DNA of 64,000 nt from Pseudomonas cremoris (GTDB lineage: Bacteria; Pseudomonadota; Gammaproteobacteria; Pseudomonadales; Pseudomonadaceae). A program made the position numbers and the translations under genes. Below the pieces are notes generated by a model that saw only the letters and a list, made by a program, of their open reading frames with translations, was not told the DNA's origin and searched no databases. Positions within the stretch are counted from its first letter, which is position 1. Every line of letters starts with the position of its first letter. Of this stretch, positions 46,867 to 56,331 are shown in pieces. The stretch lies in the NCBI RefSeq assembly GCF_014230465.1, contig NZ_JAAXCY010000005.1:62001-126000 (forward strand). Reading direction: 5' to 3'.

Positions 46867-47730
46867 TCAAAGTTGGTTGAGGGGGATCTTGAGATAGGTC
46901 ACGCCATTGTCCTCCGCTGGCGGCATATTCCCCGCCCGCACATTCACCTGTATCGCCGGCAACAACAACGTCGGCATGCCCAACCCCGCATCGCGCTTGG
47001 TGCGCATCTCGACAAACGCCGCCTCATCCACCCCGTCATGCACATGAATATTCCCAGCCCGTTGTTCCGCCACCGTTGTCAGGCATTTCGCCTCGCGCCC
47101 CTCAGGCGGATAGTCATGGCACACGTACAGTTCGGTCTCCAACGGAAACGCCAGCAACGTGCGCATCGACGCATACAACTGCCGCGCATCGCCGCCAGGG
47201 AAATCGCAGCGCGCCGTGCCCACATCCGGCATGAACAGCGTATCGCCCACCAGGATCAACCGGCCATCGATCAGGTAAGCCATGTCGGCTGGTGTATGCC
47301 CCGGCACATGCAGGGCCTGGGCCTTGAGGTTGCCGATGTAAAACACTTCGTCCGGTGCAAACAGGTGATCGAACTGCGAGCCGTCGACGCGAAATTCCGG
47401 TTCCAGGTTGAACAGGTGCTTGAACACGCCCTGCACCTTGCTGATGGACTGGCCAATCGCGATCTTGCCGCCCAAGGTACGCCGCAGATACGGCGCGGCG
47501 GACAGGTGGTCGGCATGGGCGTGGGTTTCCAGCAGCCATTGCACCTGCAGCTGGTGCTCGCGCACGAAGGCAATGACGGTGTCTGCCCCCGCAGTGCCGG
47601 TACGCCCGGACGCCGGGTCGTAGTTGAGCACTGAGTCGACAATGGCGCAGGGGCCGCCATCGGCCTCGTAAATGACGTAGGTGTAGGTCGATGATGCCTC
47701 GTCCAGAAAGGCTTGAATCAACGCTGACAT
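46867..47730 (-). CDS. Metallo-beta-lactamase-fold hydrolase, persulfide dioxygenase-like (Blh/ETHE1 group)
   Basis: Protein of 287 aa with the MBL metal motif ETHAHADHLSAAPYL (HxHxDH), the downstream His in HVPGHTPADMAYL and Asp in LVGDTLFMPDVG. The MPDVGTARCDFPGGDA block and VCHDYPPEGREA are typical of the ETHE1/Blh persulfide dioxygenases that oxidise glutathione persulfide to sulfite. It is divergent from a BigR-type repressor and SQR gene with 94 bases between starts, the usual arrangement of sulfide detoxification loci. A glyoxalase II role is less likely. Confidence 0.86.
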   Translation of the reverse strand: MSALIQAFLDEASSTYTYVIYEADGGPCAIVDSVLNYDPASGRTGTAGADTVIAFVREHQLQVQWLLETHAHADHLSAAPYLRRTLGGKIAIGQSISKVQGVFKHLFNLEPEFRVDGSQFDHLFAPDEVFYIGNLKAQALHVPGHTPADMAYLIDGRLILVGDTLFMPDVGTARCDFPGGDARQLYASMRTLLAFPLETELYVCHDYPPEGREAKCLTTVAEQRAGNIHVHDGVDEAAFVEMRTKRDAGLGMPTLLLPAIQVNVRAGNMPPAEDNGVTYLKIPLNQL

Positions 47731-47824
47731 GACGGCTATCCCCGATGAAGAAAAAAGTGGTTACAATCAGTTTACGTTTTCACATAATGTTTTGAGCTTA
47801 AGTGACGCAAAGGACCCGAGGCAA

Positions 47825-48160
47825 ATGGAATCTACTCTGAGTGAAGGCGAAGTCGCCCAGTTACGGGCATCGGCGTCCAAGGCCTGTTCCTTGCTCAAGG
47901 CGCTGGCCAATGAGGATCGCCTGTTGATCCTCTGCCAGTTGACCCAGGGCGAGCGCAACGTCGGCGAGTTGGAAACCATGACCGGCGTACGCCAGCCCAC
48001 CCTGTCCCAACAGTTGGGCATCTTGCGTGACGAAGGGTTGGTCGCCACCCGTCGGGAAGGCAAATACATCTTCTACGGGCTGGCCAGCCACGAAGTGATC
48101 CAAGTGATGAAGACCTTGTCCGGCCTGTACTGCGGCGCGGTGATGAAAAGTTGGGCGTGA
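47825..48160 (+). CDS. BigR/SqrR-type persulfide-sensing ArsR repressor
   Basis: ArsR-family repressor of 111 aa. The winged helix contains VGELETMTGVRQPTLSQQLG and VATRREGKYIFYGL. Cys37 (LLILCQLT) and Cys103 (GLYCGAVM) are 66 residues apart, the same spacing as the redox pair of SqrR (41 and 107) that forms a polysulfide bridge. It should repress the divergent hydrolase gene and its own sqr-tauE operon until persulfides appear. The start at 47825 is backed by GAGG just upstream; a longer frame beginning at 47729 overlaps the hydrolase start and is rejected. Confidence 0.86.
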   Translation: MESTLSEGEVAQLRASASKACSLLKALANEDRLLILCQLTQGERNVGELETMTGVRQPTLSQQLGILRDEGLVATRREGKYIFYGLASHEVIQVMKTLSGLYCGAVMKSWA

Positions 48161-48211
48161 CGCCATCCGGCAGCGACCCTTGTGTGCACTGAATAAAAAA
48201 GGCGATAGACC

Positions 48212-49456
48212 ATGACCGACCAACACTGGGGACCGACCATCAGTGGCGACATCGTTGTCATCGGCGGCGGTTCGGCAGGCATCGGCCTGCTGGCCAGCCT
48301 GCTCAAGCGCGACCCCCACCTGAATATCACCCTGATCGAACCCAACGATTACCACTGCTACCAACCCGCCTGGACCCTGGTGGGCGGCGGTGCCTACGAT
48401 GTGAAAAAGACCCGTCGCCCCTTGGCTGACGTGCTGCCCAATGGCGTTGCCTGGATTCAGGCCGCCGTGACCGATGTACTGCCCGACGAGCAGACCCTGG
48501 TGCTCGACAGCGGCCAGCGCATCACCTGGAACAACCTCATCGTGTGCCCCGGCCTGCGCCTGGCCTGGGAAAAAATCGAGGGCCTGCAAGATACTCTCGG
48601 CCACAACGGCGTCACCTCCAACTACAGCTATGAACATGCCGCCTACACCTGGCAGTTGGTGCAGCAACTCAAGGGCGGCAAGGCGATCTTTACCCAGCCA
48701 GCCATGCCGATCAAATGCGCGGGTGCGCCGCAAAAAGCCCTGTACTTGTCCTGTGATCACTGGCTCAAGTACGGCCACCTGAAAAACATCGACGTTGAAT
48801 TCAACCTCGCCGGCGCCGCGCTGTTTGGCGTGCCAACCTTTGTACCGCCGCTGATGGAATACGTGCACAAGTACAACGCCCGCCTGGCGTTCACCTCCAA
48901 CCTGGTCAAGGTCGATGGGCCTGCGCGCAAGGCCTGGTTCGAGGTCAAGGACGCCGAGGGCAATGCCACATTAGAAGAAAAATCCTTCGACCTGCTGCAC
49001 GTGGTCCCGCCCCAGGTGGCCCCGGACTTCATCCGCCAGAGCCCACTGTCCGACGCCGCCGGCTGGTGTGAAGTGAACCCCCACAGCCTGCAACACCTGC
49101 GTTACCCGCATGTCTTTGGCCTGGGCGATGTGTGTTCCACCACCAATGCCAAGACCGCTGCTGCGGTGCGTAAACAGATCGTGGTGGTGGCCGAGAACCT
49201 GCTGGCCTTGCGCAAACAGGCGCCGCTGCCGCTCAAGTACGACGGCTACGGCTCGTGCCCGTTGACGGTGGAGAAGGGCAAGGTGGTGCTCGCCGAGTTC
49301 GGCTACGGTGGCAAGTTGCTGCCGACGTTCCCTCTTGATCCGACCCGGGCGCGGCGTTCGATGTGGTTCCTCAAGGCCACGCTGCTGCCGTGGTTCTACT
49401 GGAACGGCATGCTCAAGGGCCGTGAGTGGCTGACCCGCCTGAGCAAGGTGGACTGA
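48212..49456 (+). CDS. Sulfide:quinone oxidoreductase (SQR)
   Basis: FAD-dependent oxidoreductase of 414 aa resembling the SQRDL-type (type II) enzymes. The FAD motif is VVIGGGSAGIGLLASLL. The two redox cysteines are Cys169 in MPIKCAGAPQK and Cys349 in YGSCPLTVEKGK, both in the expected contexts. A C-terminal amphipathic/hydrophobic segment (WFLKATLLPWFYWNGMLKG) would dock it on the inner membrane. It oxidises H2S to persulfide and passes electrons to ubiquinone. It is second in the bigR-sqr-tauE operon. Confidence 0.9.
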   Translation: MTDQHWGPTISGDIVVIGGGSAGIGLLASLLKRDPHLNITLIEPNDYHCYQPAWTLVGGGAYDVKKTRRPLADVLPNGVAWIQAAVTDVLPDEQTLVLDSGQRITWNNLIVCPGLRLAWEKIEGLQDTLGHNGVTSNYSYEHAAYTWQLVQQLKGGKAIFTQPAMPIKCAGAPQKALYLSCDHWLKYGHLKNIDVEFNLAGAALFGVPTFVPPLMEYVHKYNARLAFTSNLVKVDGPARKAWFEVKDAEGNATLEEKSFDLLHVVPPQVAPDFIRQSPLSDAAGWCEVNPHSLQHLRYPHVFGLGDVCSTTNAKTAAAVRKQIVVVAENLLALRKQAPLPLKYDGYGSCPLTVEKGKVVLAEFGYGGKLLPTFPLDPTRARRSMWFLKATLLPWFYWNGMLKGREWLTRLSKVD

Positions 49457-50269
49457 ATGCTGCTGGCCACTGTGTTGGGATTATTGATGGGCCTGGTGAT
49501 GGGCCTGACCGGTGCGGGCGGCGGCATCCTTGGGGTGCCGGCGCTGGTACTGGGCTTGGGCCTGAGCATGACCCAGGCTGCGCCCGTGTCGTTGCTCGCC
49601 GTGGGCGCCGCGGCGGCGGTGGGGGCGATCGATGGGTTGCGCCATGGCTTGGTGCGGTACCGCGCGGCGTTGCTGATTGCCGTGCTCGGCGGCCTGTTTT
49701 CGCCGTTGGGGGTGTTCCTCGCCCACCAGTTGCCGGAACACCTGCTGATGGGCATGTTCAGCGCGTTGATGGTGCTGGTGGCGTGGCGCATGTTGCAGCG
49801 CGAAAAAACCGAGGCAGGGCCGAGTGACCATGGCACCGCGTCCTGGGGCCAAAAGAACTGCATGCTCAACCAGCAGACCGGGCGCTTGGCGTGGACCGCC
49901 AAATGTACCGCGACCCTGGCCGCCCTCGGCGCGGTGACCGGTGCTGTGTCCGGCCTGCTCGGTGTGGGCGGCGGCTTCCTGATCGTGCCAGCGTTCAAGC
50001 AGCTCACCGATGTGCAGATGCGCGGCATTGTCGCCACCTCGCTGATGGTGATCAGCCTGATCTCGCTGATCGGCGTGGCCGGCGCGTTCCATGCCGGTGT
50101 GCGCATCGAACCGGTGGGCTGGGTGTTTATCGGCGCGAGCATCGTCGGCATGTTGGCCGGTCGGCGCCTGTGCTCGGTGATTCCTGCGCGCACCTTGCAG
50201 GTTGGTTTTGCCAGCCTGTGTGTACTGGTGGCCGTTGGCATGTTGATCAAGGCTGGTCTTACGCACTAA
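49457..50269 (+). CDS. TauE/SafE-family sulfite exporter
   Basis: Inner-membrane protein of 270 aa with about eight hydrophobic helices and two related halves, each opening with a Gly-rich segment: GLTGAGGGILGVPAL and SGLLGVGGGFLIVPAF. This internal repeat is the hallmark of the TauE/SafE family. It starts right after the SQR stop. In this context it most likely exports sulfite or a related sulfur oxyanion made by the persulfide dioxygenase. Confidence 0.87.
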   Translation: MLLATVLGLLMGLVMGLTGAGGGILGVPALVLGLGLSMTQAAPVSLLAVGAAAAVGAIDGLRHGLVRYRAALLIAVLGGLFSPLGVFLAHQLPEHLLMGMFSALMVLVAWRMLQREKTEAGPSDHGTASWGQKNCMLNQQTGRLAWTAKCTATLAALGAVTGAVSGLLGVGGGFLIVPAFKQLTDVQMRGIVATSLMVISLISLIGVAGAFHAGVRIEPVGWVFIGASIVGMLAGRRLCSVIPARTLQVGFASLCVLVAVGMLIKAGLTH

Positions 50270-50414
50270 GTGCCGGGCCCGGCTTACACCCAACTTGGCG
50301 GGCACCCGCGGCCCGTCCAAAGCACCCCGCAACCTAGGCCAACGCAGCGTATGCCGAGGCCTTGGCCCTTTCGATAATCGCCTCCGACATCAAGTCCCCG
50401 TTGCGGAGCGCGCC

Positions 50415-51590
50415 ATGCATAACAATAAGAATCTCCCCCTGCGTTTGTTGCCTGCCTTTCTCGTCAGCCTGGGCCTCAGCCCGTTCGCCGACGCCGAGAT
50501 CATGCTGTACGACAAAGACGAAACCACCTTTTCCACCGATGGCTACATCAACGCCTTCTACGTCAACAGCGACGTCGACCGCGCCGGTGACCAATACGAT
50601 CGCCGCCAGTCGCGGGTGAAGATGGGCTTCTTGCCCAACTACCTGGGCTTCAACATGACCAAGCAGGTCGACGACCTCAAGCTCGGCGCTCGCGCATCGT
50701 TTTGGGTGACCATCAACGACAGCGAAACCAACGGCACCGACACCGCCATCGACGTGCGCCAGTTCTACGGCACCGTGGCCAATAAGGAATGGGGTGAAGT
50801 GTTGATCGGCAAGGACTTCGGTCTGTTCGCGCGCTCCAACATTCTGCTCGATGAATTGCTGGCCGGCTATGGCCAGGTCAGCGACAGCCTCGGTCTGGTG
50901 GACGGTGGCGGTGTATCGTTCGGCAATATCGGCAGCGGCTACCCATACCCGTTTCCCACTTCACAGATCACCTACCGCACGCCCGTGATGGACGGCCTGC
51001 GCATCGCCGTCGGCATCATGGACCCGGTGGACACCAACGACAGCAGCCCGTTGGGCAAGGCCTACCAGAAGAACCCGCGCACCGAGAGCGAGATCACCTA
51101 CCAGTTCGACGTGGGCGGCGCGAAGATCTACAGCTGGCTCAACGGCAGCTACCAGACCTCCGACAACACCGACTCGACCGTGGCCAGCGTTACTTCCAAG
51201 GGCCTGGGCTACGGTGTGCAAGCGAAGATGGGCGGCTTGTCGCTGACAGGTTCCGGCTTCCAGGCCAAGGGCATCAACCCGTTTTTCACCAACAATGCCG
51301 GGGAAGCCACCCTGCGCAACGTCGACAGCAACGGTTACCTGGTGCAGGGCTCGTACAAGCTCGGCAAGAACCGCTTGGCGCTGTCTTACGGCAAGACCAA
51401 AGACGACGGCAACGGCGTGGTGGGCAGCGGGGCGGATTATGAAACCCGTGGGATTGCGCTGTTTCATGACGTGAATGACAACTTGAAGCTGGTGGCGGAG
51501 TACAACCAGTTCCAGATCAAGGGTCATGACACCAATGCGCAAAACGAAGACACGGATACCTTCGCCGTAGGTGCCGTTTTGACTTGGTAA
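50415..51590 (+). CDS. Gram-negative porin (Porin_4 family)
   Basis: Outer-membrane protein of 391 aa with a signal peptide ending near SPFADAEI and a beta-barrel of alternating strands ending in a C-terminal aromatic (AVGAVLTW), the outer-membrane insertion signal. EIMLYDKDETTFSTDGYINAF is typical of the trimeric general porins called Porin_4. It follows tauE by 145 bases, which contain no clear terminator, so it may or may not be part of the sulfide operon. Start by ATG 50415; upstream codons in the same frame are not signal-like. Confidence 0.8.
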   Translation: MHNNKNLPLRLLPAFLVSLGLSPFADAEIMLYDKDETTFSTDGYINAFYVNSDVDRAGDQYDRRQSRVKMGFLPNYLGFNMTKQVDDLKLGARASFWVTINDSETNGTDTAIDVRQFYGTVANKEWGEVLIGKDFGLFARSNILLDELLAGYGQVSDSLGLVDGGGVSFGNIGSGYPYPFPTSQITYRTPVMDGLRIAVGIMDPVDTNDSSPLGKAYQKNPRTESEITYQFDVGGAKIYSWLNGSYQTSDNTDSTVASVTSKGLGYGVQAKMGGLSLTGSGFQAKGINPFFTNNAGEATLRNVDSNGYLVQGSYKLGKNRLALSYGKTKDDGNGVVGSGADYETRGIALFHDVNDNLKLVAEYNQFQIKGHDTNAQNEDTDTFAVGAVLTW

Positions 51591-51600
51591 CGAGGTCAAC

Positions 51601-51690
51601 TGTGGGAGCGGGCTTGCTCGCGAAAGCGGTGTGTCAGTCAACAGATTCATTGGCTGATCCACCGTATTCGCGAGCAAGCCCGCTCCCACA
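51601..51690. repeat. REPIN (inverted REP doublet)
   Basis: Inverted TGTGGGAGCGGGCTTGCTCG units directly after the porin gene. The remaining 136 bases before the FIST gene hold a good AGAGGGGGA ribosome site and presumably its promoter. Confidence 0.9.
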
Positions 51691-51826
51691 AAAGCCAGAC
51701 CCCACATGTTGATCGTCAGTGTTCATGAAAACCTCATCCCATAGCATCCCCCCACCCAGTACCCAAGTAGCATAGGGCCCACCCCCCGGCCTTCGTACAC
51801 TGATACCTCAGAGGGGGAAACCAACG

Positions 51827-52972
51827 ATGCACAACAGTGAAGGCGTAGTCAGCGCCATGTCCCAGGCCAACGACCCCGGGCAGGCAGCTGAAGAGTTGGC
51901 CCGCCAACTGCTGCATCCGTACCTGGGGTTTGTGCTGTTTTTCTGCTCCGCCTCCTACGACCTCCAGGCCCTGGGCCAAGCCCTGCAACAGTGCTTCGGC
52001 AACGTGCGCGTAGTGGGCTGCACCAGCGCCGGCGAGATCACGCCCCAAGGCTACGACCGCAATTGCATTACGGCGGTGGGCTTCAACCATGCGCATTTTT
52101 CCATCGCCACCGAGCTGATCGACCAGGTGGAAAATTTCAGCCTGATCGGCGCCCAGGACATGGTCGAACGCCTTGTGGGCGGCTGCCGCAGCAATACGCT
52201 CGCGCCGATCAAGGGCAACACCTTCGCGCTGACATTGCTCGATGGTTTGTCCAGCCGTGAAGAGATGGTGCTCGCCGCCCTCAGTGCGGCCCTGGGGGAT
52301 ATTCCGCATTTCGGCGGTTCGGCGGGGGATGACAACTTTCTGACCCACACCCACGTGTACTTCAACGGCCTGTTCCACAGCGGCGCGGCGGTGGTGGTGC
52401 TGGTCAATACCTGGCTGGATTTCGAGGTGTTCACCACCCACCACATCCTGCCGCGCACGGAAAAACTGGTGGTGACCGGCGCCGACAGCCCGTCGCGCCG
52501 GGTGTTTGAACTCAATGCCGAACCCGCCGCCGAAGAGTACGCGCGGCACATCGGCGTGGCGGTGGCCGACCTCGACCACCGCATCTTCGCCGCCCACCCG
52601 TTGGCGGTGCGCATCCACGACCAGTACTACATACGTGCGATCCAGCAGGTGCACGAGGACTTCAGCCTGAGTTTCTACTGCGCGGTGGAGAACGGCATTG
52701 TGCTGACCGTGATGAAACCCGGCCCGATCTTGCCCAACCTGGAAGCCTTGTTCGACGGCCTGCAATCGCGCCTCGGCGACCTGTTGCTGACCATCGGCTG
52801 CGACTGCTTTTTGCGCCGCCTGGAGCTGGAAGACAGCGGCGACCTGGAACAGATCGGCCGCTACCTGCAGGGCCAACGGGTGATGGGCTTCAACACCTAC
52901 GGAGAACAGTTCAATGGCATGCACATCAACCAGACCTTCACCGGGGTCGCCATTGCCCGTGGCCGACGCTGA
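51827..52972 (+). CDS. nosP: NosP-like FIST-domain sensor
   Basis: Soluble protein of 381 aa with FIST N and FIST C domains. Visible marks are the VRVVGCTSAGEITPQGYDRN segment (GCTSAGE is the FIST N signature), then HFGGSAGDDNFLTHTHVYFN, and the C-terminal RVMGFNTYGEQFNGMHINQT. In P. aeruginosa the FIST protein NosP binds heme and nitric oxide and controls the adjacent kinase NahK. The same pairing is seen here, the kinase gene overlapping the end of this one. Heme ligation was not traced residue by residue. Confidence 0.83.
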   Translation: MHNSEGVVSAMSQANDPGQAAEELARQLLHPYLGFVLFFCSASYDLQALGQALQQCFGNVRVVGCTSAGEITPQGYDRNCITAVGFNHAHFSIATELIDQVENFSLIGAQDMVERLVGGCRSNTLAPIKGNTFALTLLDGLSSREEMVLAALSAALGDIPHFGGSAGDDNFLTHTHVYFNGLFHSGAAVVVLVNTWLDFEVFTTHHILPRTEKLVVTGADSPSRRVFELNAEPAAEEYARHIGVAVADLDHRIFAAHPLAVRIHDQYYIRAIQQVHEDFSLSFYCAVENGIVLTVMKPGPILPNLEALFDGLQSRLGDLLLTIGCDCFLRRLELEDSGDLEQIGRYLQGQRVMGFNTYGEQFNGMHINQTFTGVAIARGRR

Positions 52973-54857
52973 ACTGCTCGCCCAGGTCTCCCGGCTGCAG
53001 CAGGACAACCGCAAGCTTGCGCGGATCAATGCGGCGCTGATCGAGCGCATCGAGTCCGGCATGACCCAGGGCAACAACCCGTACACGACCTTCCAGCATT
53101 CGGTGGTGCTGGCCGAGCAGGTGCGCGAACGCACCGACGCGCTCAACCAGGCGATGGCCGAACTCAAGGCCAGCAACCACTTGCTGATCAACGCCCGCCT
53201 GCGTGCCGAAACCCTGCGCGGCGAACAGGCCGCCGCGCAAAAGGCCCAGGAAAGCGAACGCTGGATTCGCTTGATCACCGACAACGTACCGGCGCTGATC
53301 GGCTACCTGAATGCCGACCTGGTCTACGAGTTCACCAATAAAGTCTACGAAGAATGGTACTGCTGGCCGCGCGGCATGATGCTTGGCCAGAGCCTGCGCG
53401 AAGTGCACAGCGAACAGCACTGCCAACGCCTGGATGCCTACGTCACCCGCGCCCTGGCCGGTGAAAGCGTGACCTTTGAATTTGCCGAAACCAACATCAA
53501 CAACCAGGAGCGCTACATGTTGCGCTCCTATGTGCCGAACATGCTGGCCAATGGCGAAGTGGTGGGGATCTTCGTACTGATCCGCGACATCACCGAACGC
53601 CGCCGCACCGCCGAAGCCTTGCACCAGGCCTATCAGCACCTGGAACAGCGCGTGGCCCAGCGCACCTCGGAACTCACCTCGCTCAATGACCAACTGCTCA
53701 AGGAAATCGACGAACGCCGGCGCATGGAAACCCGCCTGCGCGAAGCCAAGTTGGAGGCCGAACAGGCCAACCTGTCGAAAACCAAATTCCTCGCCGCCGT
53801 CAGCCACGACCTGCTGCAACCGCTGAATGCCGCTCGGCTGTTTACCAGCGCACTCTTGGAGCGCCCCAGCGAAACCCTGGTACGCAACGTGAGCAACTCC
53901 CTGGAAGACGTGGAAAACCTGCTGGGCACCCTGGTGGATATTTCCAAGCTGGACGCCGGGGTGATCAAGGCCGATATCGCCCCGTTCGCCCTCAGTGAAC
54001 TGCTGGACAACCTCGCCGCCGAGTACACCGAACTGGCCCGCGCCGAAGGCCTGCAGTTGCACTTTGTCGGCTGCTCGGCGCTGGTGCGCAGCGACATCCA
54101 GCTGCTGGCGCGGATCCTGCGCAACCTGCTGAGCAACGCGCTGCGCTACACCTACAAGGGCCGCGTGGTGCTCGGTTGCCGCCGCCAGCACCAGCGCTTG
54201 TTGATCCAGGTGTGGGACAGCGGCATGGGCATTGCCGAAGAACGCTTGGAAGAAATTTTCCAGGAGTTCAAGCGCGGCGATGTGCAGCGCCCGGACCAGG
54301 ATCGCGGGCTCGGCCTAGGCCTGGCCATCGTCGAGAAAATCGCCGGGATTCTCGGCCACCGCATCACCGTCAAATCCTGGCCGGGGCGGGGCTCGATGTT
54401 TTGTGTGGAAGTGCCGCTGAGCGCCACCGCACCCAAGTCACTGCCGATGCCGTGCATGAGCGAGCCAATGCTGGAACGCCTGCAAGGTGCGCGGGTGTGG
54501 GTGCTGGATAACGACGCGGCGATCTGCGCCGGCATGCGCACGCTGCTGGAAGGCTGGGGTTGCCGGGTGGTCACCGCCTTGTCGGAACAGGACCTGGCGC
54601 GGCAGGTGGACAACTACCATGCCGAGGCCGATTTGTTGATTGCCGACTACCACCTGGATGACGACCAGAATGGCGTGGACGCCGTGGCCCGTATCAATGC
54701 CCGGCGCGGCAGCGCGGTGCCGGCGTTGATGATCACGGCCAACTACAGCAATGAATTGAAGCAGCAGATTCGGGAGTTGGGGCATACGTTGATGCATAAG
54801 CCGGTGCGGCCGATGAAGCTCAAAACAGCGATGAGTCACCTACTCGGACGCCCCTGA
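52959..54857 (+). CDS. nahK: NahK/ErcS'-like hybrid histidine kinase
   Basis: Hybrid sensor kinase of about 632 aa without membrane segments. Order: N-terminal coiled coil (QVSRLQQDNRKLARINAALI), PAS domain at about 115-240, second coiled coil, HisKA H-box AAVSHDLLQPLNAARLF, HATPase_c with NLLSNALRYTYKGRVV and DRGLGLGLAIVEKIAG, and a receiver with phospho-acceptor in DLLIADYHLDDD. NahK works with HptB and other partners in biofilm and ethanol-oxidation control in P. aeruginosa. The start is uncertain: GTG 52959 gives the ADAELLAQ beginning, while an ATG at 52914 lies inside the FIST gene. Confidence 0.85.
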   Translation: MADAELLAQVSRLQQDNRKLARINAALIERIESGMTQGNNPYTTFQHSVVLAEQVRERTDALNQAMAELKASNHLLINARLRAETLRGEQAAAQKAQESERWIRLITDNVPALIGYLNADLVYEFTNKVYEEWYCWPRGMMLGQSLREVHSEQHCQRLDAYVTRALAGESVTFEFAETNINNQERYMLRSYVPNMLANGEVVGIFVLIRDITERRRTAEALHQAYQHLEQRVAQRTSELTSLNDQLLKEIDERRRMETRLREAKLEAEQANLSKTKFLAAVSHDLLQPLNAARLFTSALLERPSETLVRNVSNSLEDVENLLGTLVDISKLDAGVIKADIAPFALSELLDNLAAEYTELARAEGLQLHFVGCSALVRSDIQLLARILRNLLSNALRYTYKGRVVLGCRRQHQRLLIQVWDSGMGIAEERLEEIFQEFKRGDVQRPDQDRGLGLGLAIVEKIAGILGHRITVKSWPGRGSMFCVEVPLSATAPKSLPMPCMSEPMLERLQGARVWVLDNDAAICAGMRTLLEGWGCRVVTALSEQDLARQVDNYHAEADLLIADYHLDDDQNGVDAVARINARRGSAVPALMITANYSNELKQQIRELGHTLMHKPVRPMKLKTAMSHLLGRP

Positions 54858-54874
54858 CACAACGCCAATCAAAA

Positions 54875-54920
54875 TGTGGGAGCGGGCTTGCTCGCGAATC
54901 GTCGCACCGCCGCTCCCACA
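54875..54920. repeat. Shortened REP doublet
   Basis: Left unit TGTGGGAGCGGGCTTGCTCG is intact, but the element is only 46 bases long because the second unit keeps just its CCGCTCCCACA end. It looks like a deletion derivative of a REPIN, between the convergent nahK and erbR genes. Confidence 0.8.
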
Positions 54921-54944
54921 TTTGATCTTCATATGCCTGGGAGA

Positions 54945-55610
54945 TCAGCGGCGCAGGTACGAGCCGAAGTCGATGTCCCCGGCGCTCAGGATCGCCTGCA
55001 CCCGGTTATGCACATTCAACTTGCGCAAGATCGCCGACACATGGGCCTTCACCGTGGTCTCGGCAATCTCGAGCGTATAGGCAATCTGCTTGTTCGATTC
55101 CCCCTTGGTCATGCGCTCCAGCACCAGCAACTGCTTGCGCGTCAGGGCTTGCAGCAGTTCCGGCGCAAAGCTCGGGTTGTCGTTGAGGCGGCGTTGGCTG
55201 GGGTTTTTCTGGGTGCGGATGATGTCCGGCGGCAGGTACACGTTGCCGTTGAGAATCTGCTGGATTGCCTCGGTCATTTGCAGGCGCGGCGACGACTTGG
55301 TGATGAAGCCTACGGCGCCGTAAGTGATGGCTTGCAGCACGATCTGTTTGTCTTGCTCAGCCGAGACGATCACCACCGGAATCGTCGGCGACTCGTTGCG
55401 CAGGTTGATCAGGCCGTTGAGGCCGTGCATGCCGGGCATGTTCAGGTCCAGCAGGATCAGGTCAAGGTCGTCATGGTCCTGGGTCAGGGCGAGGGCGCTG
55501 TCCAGGTCGGCGGTTTCCATCACGTCACTGCCGGGGAAACCGTCGCTGATCACGTTGTGGATCGCTTCGCGAAACAGCGGGTGATCGTCGGCGATCAGGA
55601 TTTTGTACAT
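54945..55610 (-). CDS. erbR: ErbR/AgmR-like LuxR-family response regulator
   Basis: Response regulator of 221 aa, equal to P. aeruginosa ErbR (AgmR). The receiver has acidic pocket LIADDHPLF, phospho-acceptor in [13 protein letters not shown] and conserved Lys in GFITKSSP. The C-terminal LuxR helix-turn-helix is [20 protein letters not shown]. ErbR activates the PQQ-dependent ethanol oxidation genes and pqq genes in pseudomonads. The location beside nahK and the exaA/pedE cluster supports the assignment. Confidence 0.87.
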   Translation of the reverse strand: MYKILIADDHPLFREAIHNVISDGFPGSDVMETADLDSALALTQDHDDLDLILLDLNMPGMHGLNGLINLRNESPTIPVVIVSAEQDKQIVLQAITYGAVGFITKSSPRLQMTEAIQQILNGNVYLPPDIIRTQKNPSQRRLNDNPSFAPELLQALTRKQLLVLERMTKGESNKQIAYTLEIAETTVKAHVSAILRKLNVHNRVQAILSAGDIDFGSYLRR

Positions 55611-55637
55611 GGCCGTTCACCTTCTTGTTGTGGTTTT

Positions 55638-56177
55638 TTATTCAAAGGGTTCGGGTGTTGCAGCCATCAATGGCAGTTTTGCCGCTTCCCATGCGTCCAA
55701 GCCGTCGCGATACCAATACACAGAGGTATAGCCCAGTTGGGTGGCTCGTTTTACCGCGTTCCAACTCAGCCAGCAATCGGAGCGGCAGTAGAAGACCACC
55801 GGCTTGCTCATGTTGCCGCTGGTGAACCTATACAGGTGCCGCACGAAGTAGCCTTGCCATTCGGGTGTAAGGTCGCCGTCGCCGGTATTGGCCAGCCAAT
55901 GGCTGCCCGGCAGGTTGGTGTGGGGCTGGTCTTCGATGAAGCGGCCTTGCAGCCATTGGCGGCGGTACACGTCGATCAGTACCGGCGCCGGGGTCTGCTT
56001 GAGCAGGGCTTGCAGGGCCGGGGTGTCGACGATGGTCGCACCCGGCAGGTGATCGGGCGTGGGGCTGCGGTACAGGCTGATGCGATAGCCGTCAGCGGAA
56101 AACAGCGGGGTGTCGGCCTGGGCATTGGCGCACAGCAGGCACAGCAAGGCCAACAGGGACAGTCGGGCGGGCAGCAT
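55638..56177 (-). CDS. Rhodanese-like periplasmic protein of PQQ-dependent catabolism (CW motif)
   Basis: Protein of 179 aa with a signal peptide (LSLLALLCLLCANAQA, cleavage near residue 21) and a rhodanese-like fold. The loop PVVFYCRSDCWLSWNAVKRA holds two cysteines and the Cys-Trp pair typical of the protein family associated with PQQ-dependent alcohol oxidation. It may handle a thiol or sulfur redox step in the periplasm (inference). The start at 56177 gives the signal peptide; the open frame continues to 56330 without one. The gene is 27 bases downstream of erbR on the same strand. Confidence 0.78.
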   Translation of the reverse strand: MLPARLSLLALLCLLCANAQADTPLFSADGYRISLYRSPTPDHLPGATIVDTPALQALLKQTPAPVLIDVYRRQWLQGRFIEDQPHTNLPGSHWLANTGDGDLTPEWQGYFVRHLYRFTSGNMSKPVVFYCRSDCWLSWNAVKRATQLGYTSVYWYRDGLDAWEAAKLPLMAATPEPFE

Positions 56178-56331
56178 GGCGGATCCAATCCTTATAGTTA
56201 TGCCGCCATTACACGCCAGTCCCGCTGCCTTGGGAATGCGACGATAGACACCAAAACCAGTACCAAAGTAGTAGGTTGCGGTGCCGCCCGGGGTTCTAGC
56301 ATGGGGCAAAGGCGCTGCCATTGGAGGCACT

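Noticed and set aside
51734..53284. Minus-strand open frame of 516 codons opposite the FIST and kinase genes
   Set aside because: Opposes two genes with clear domains; its composition is typical of a shadow frame.
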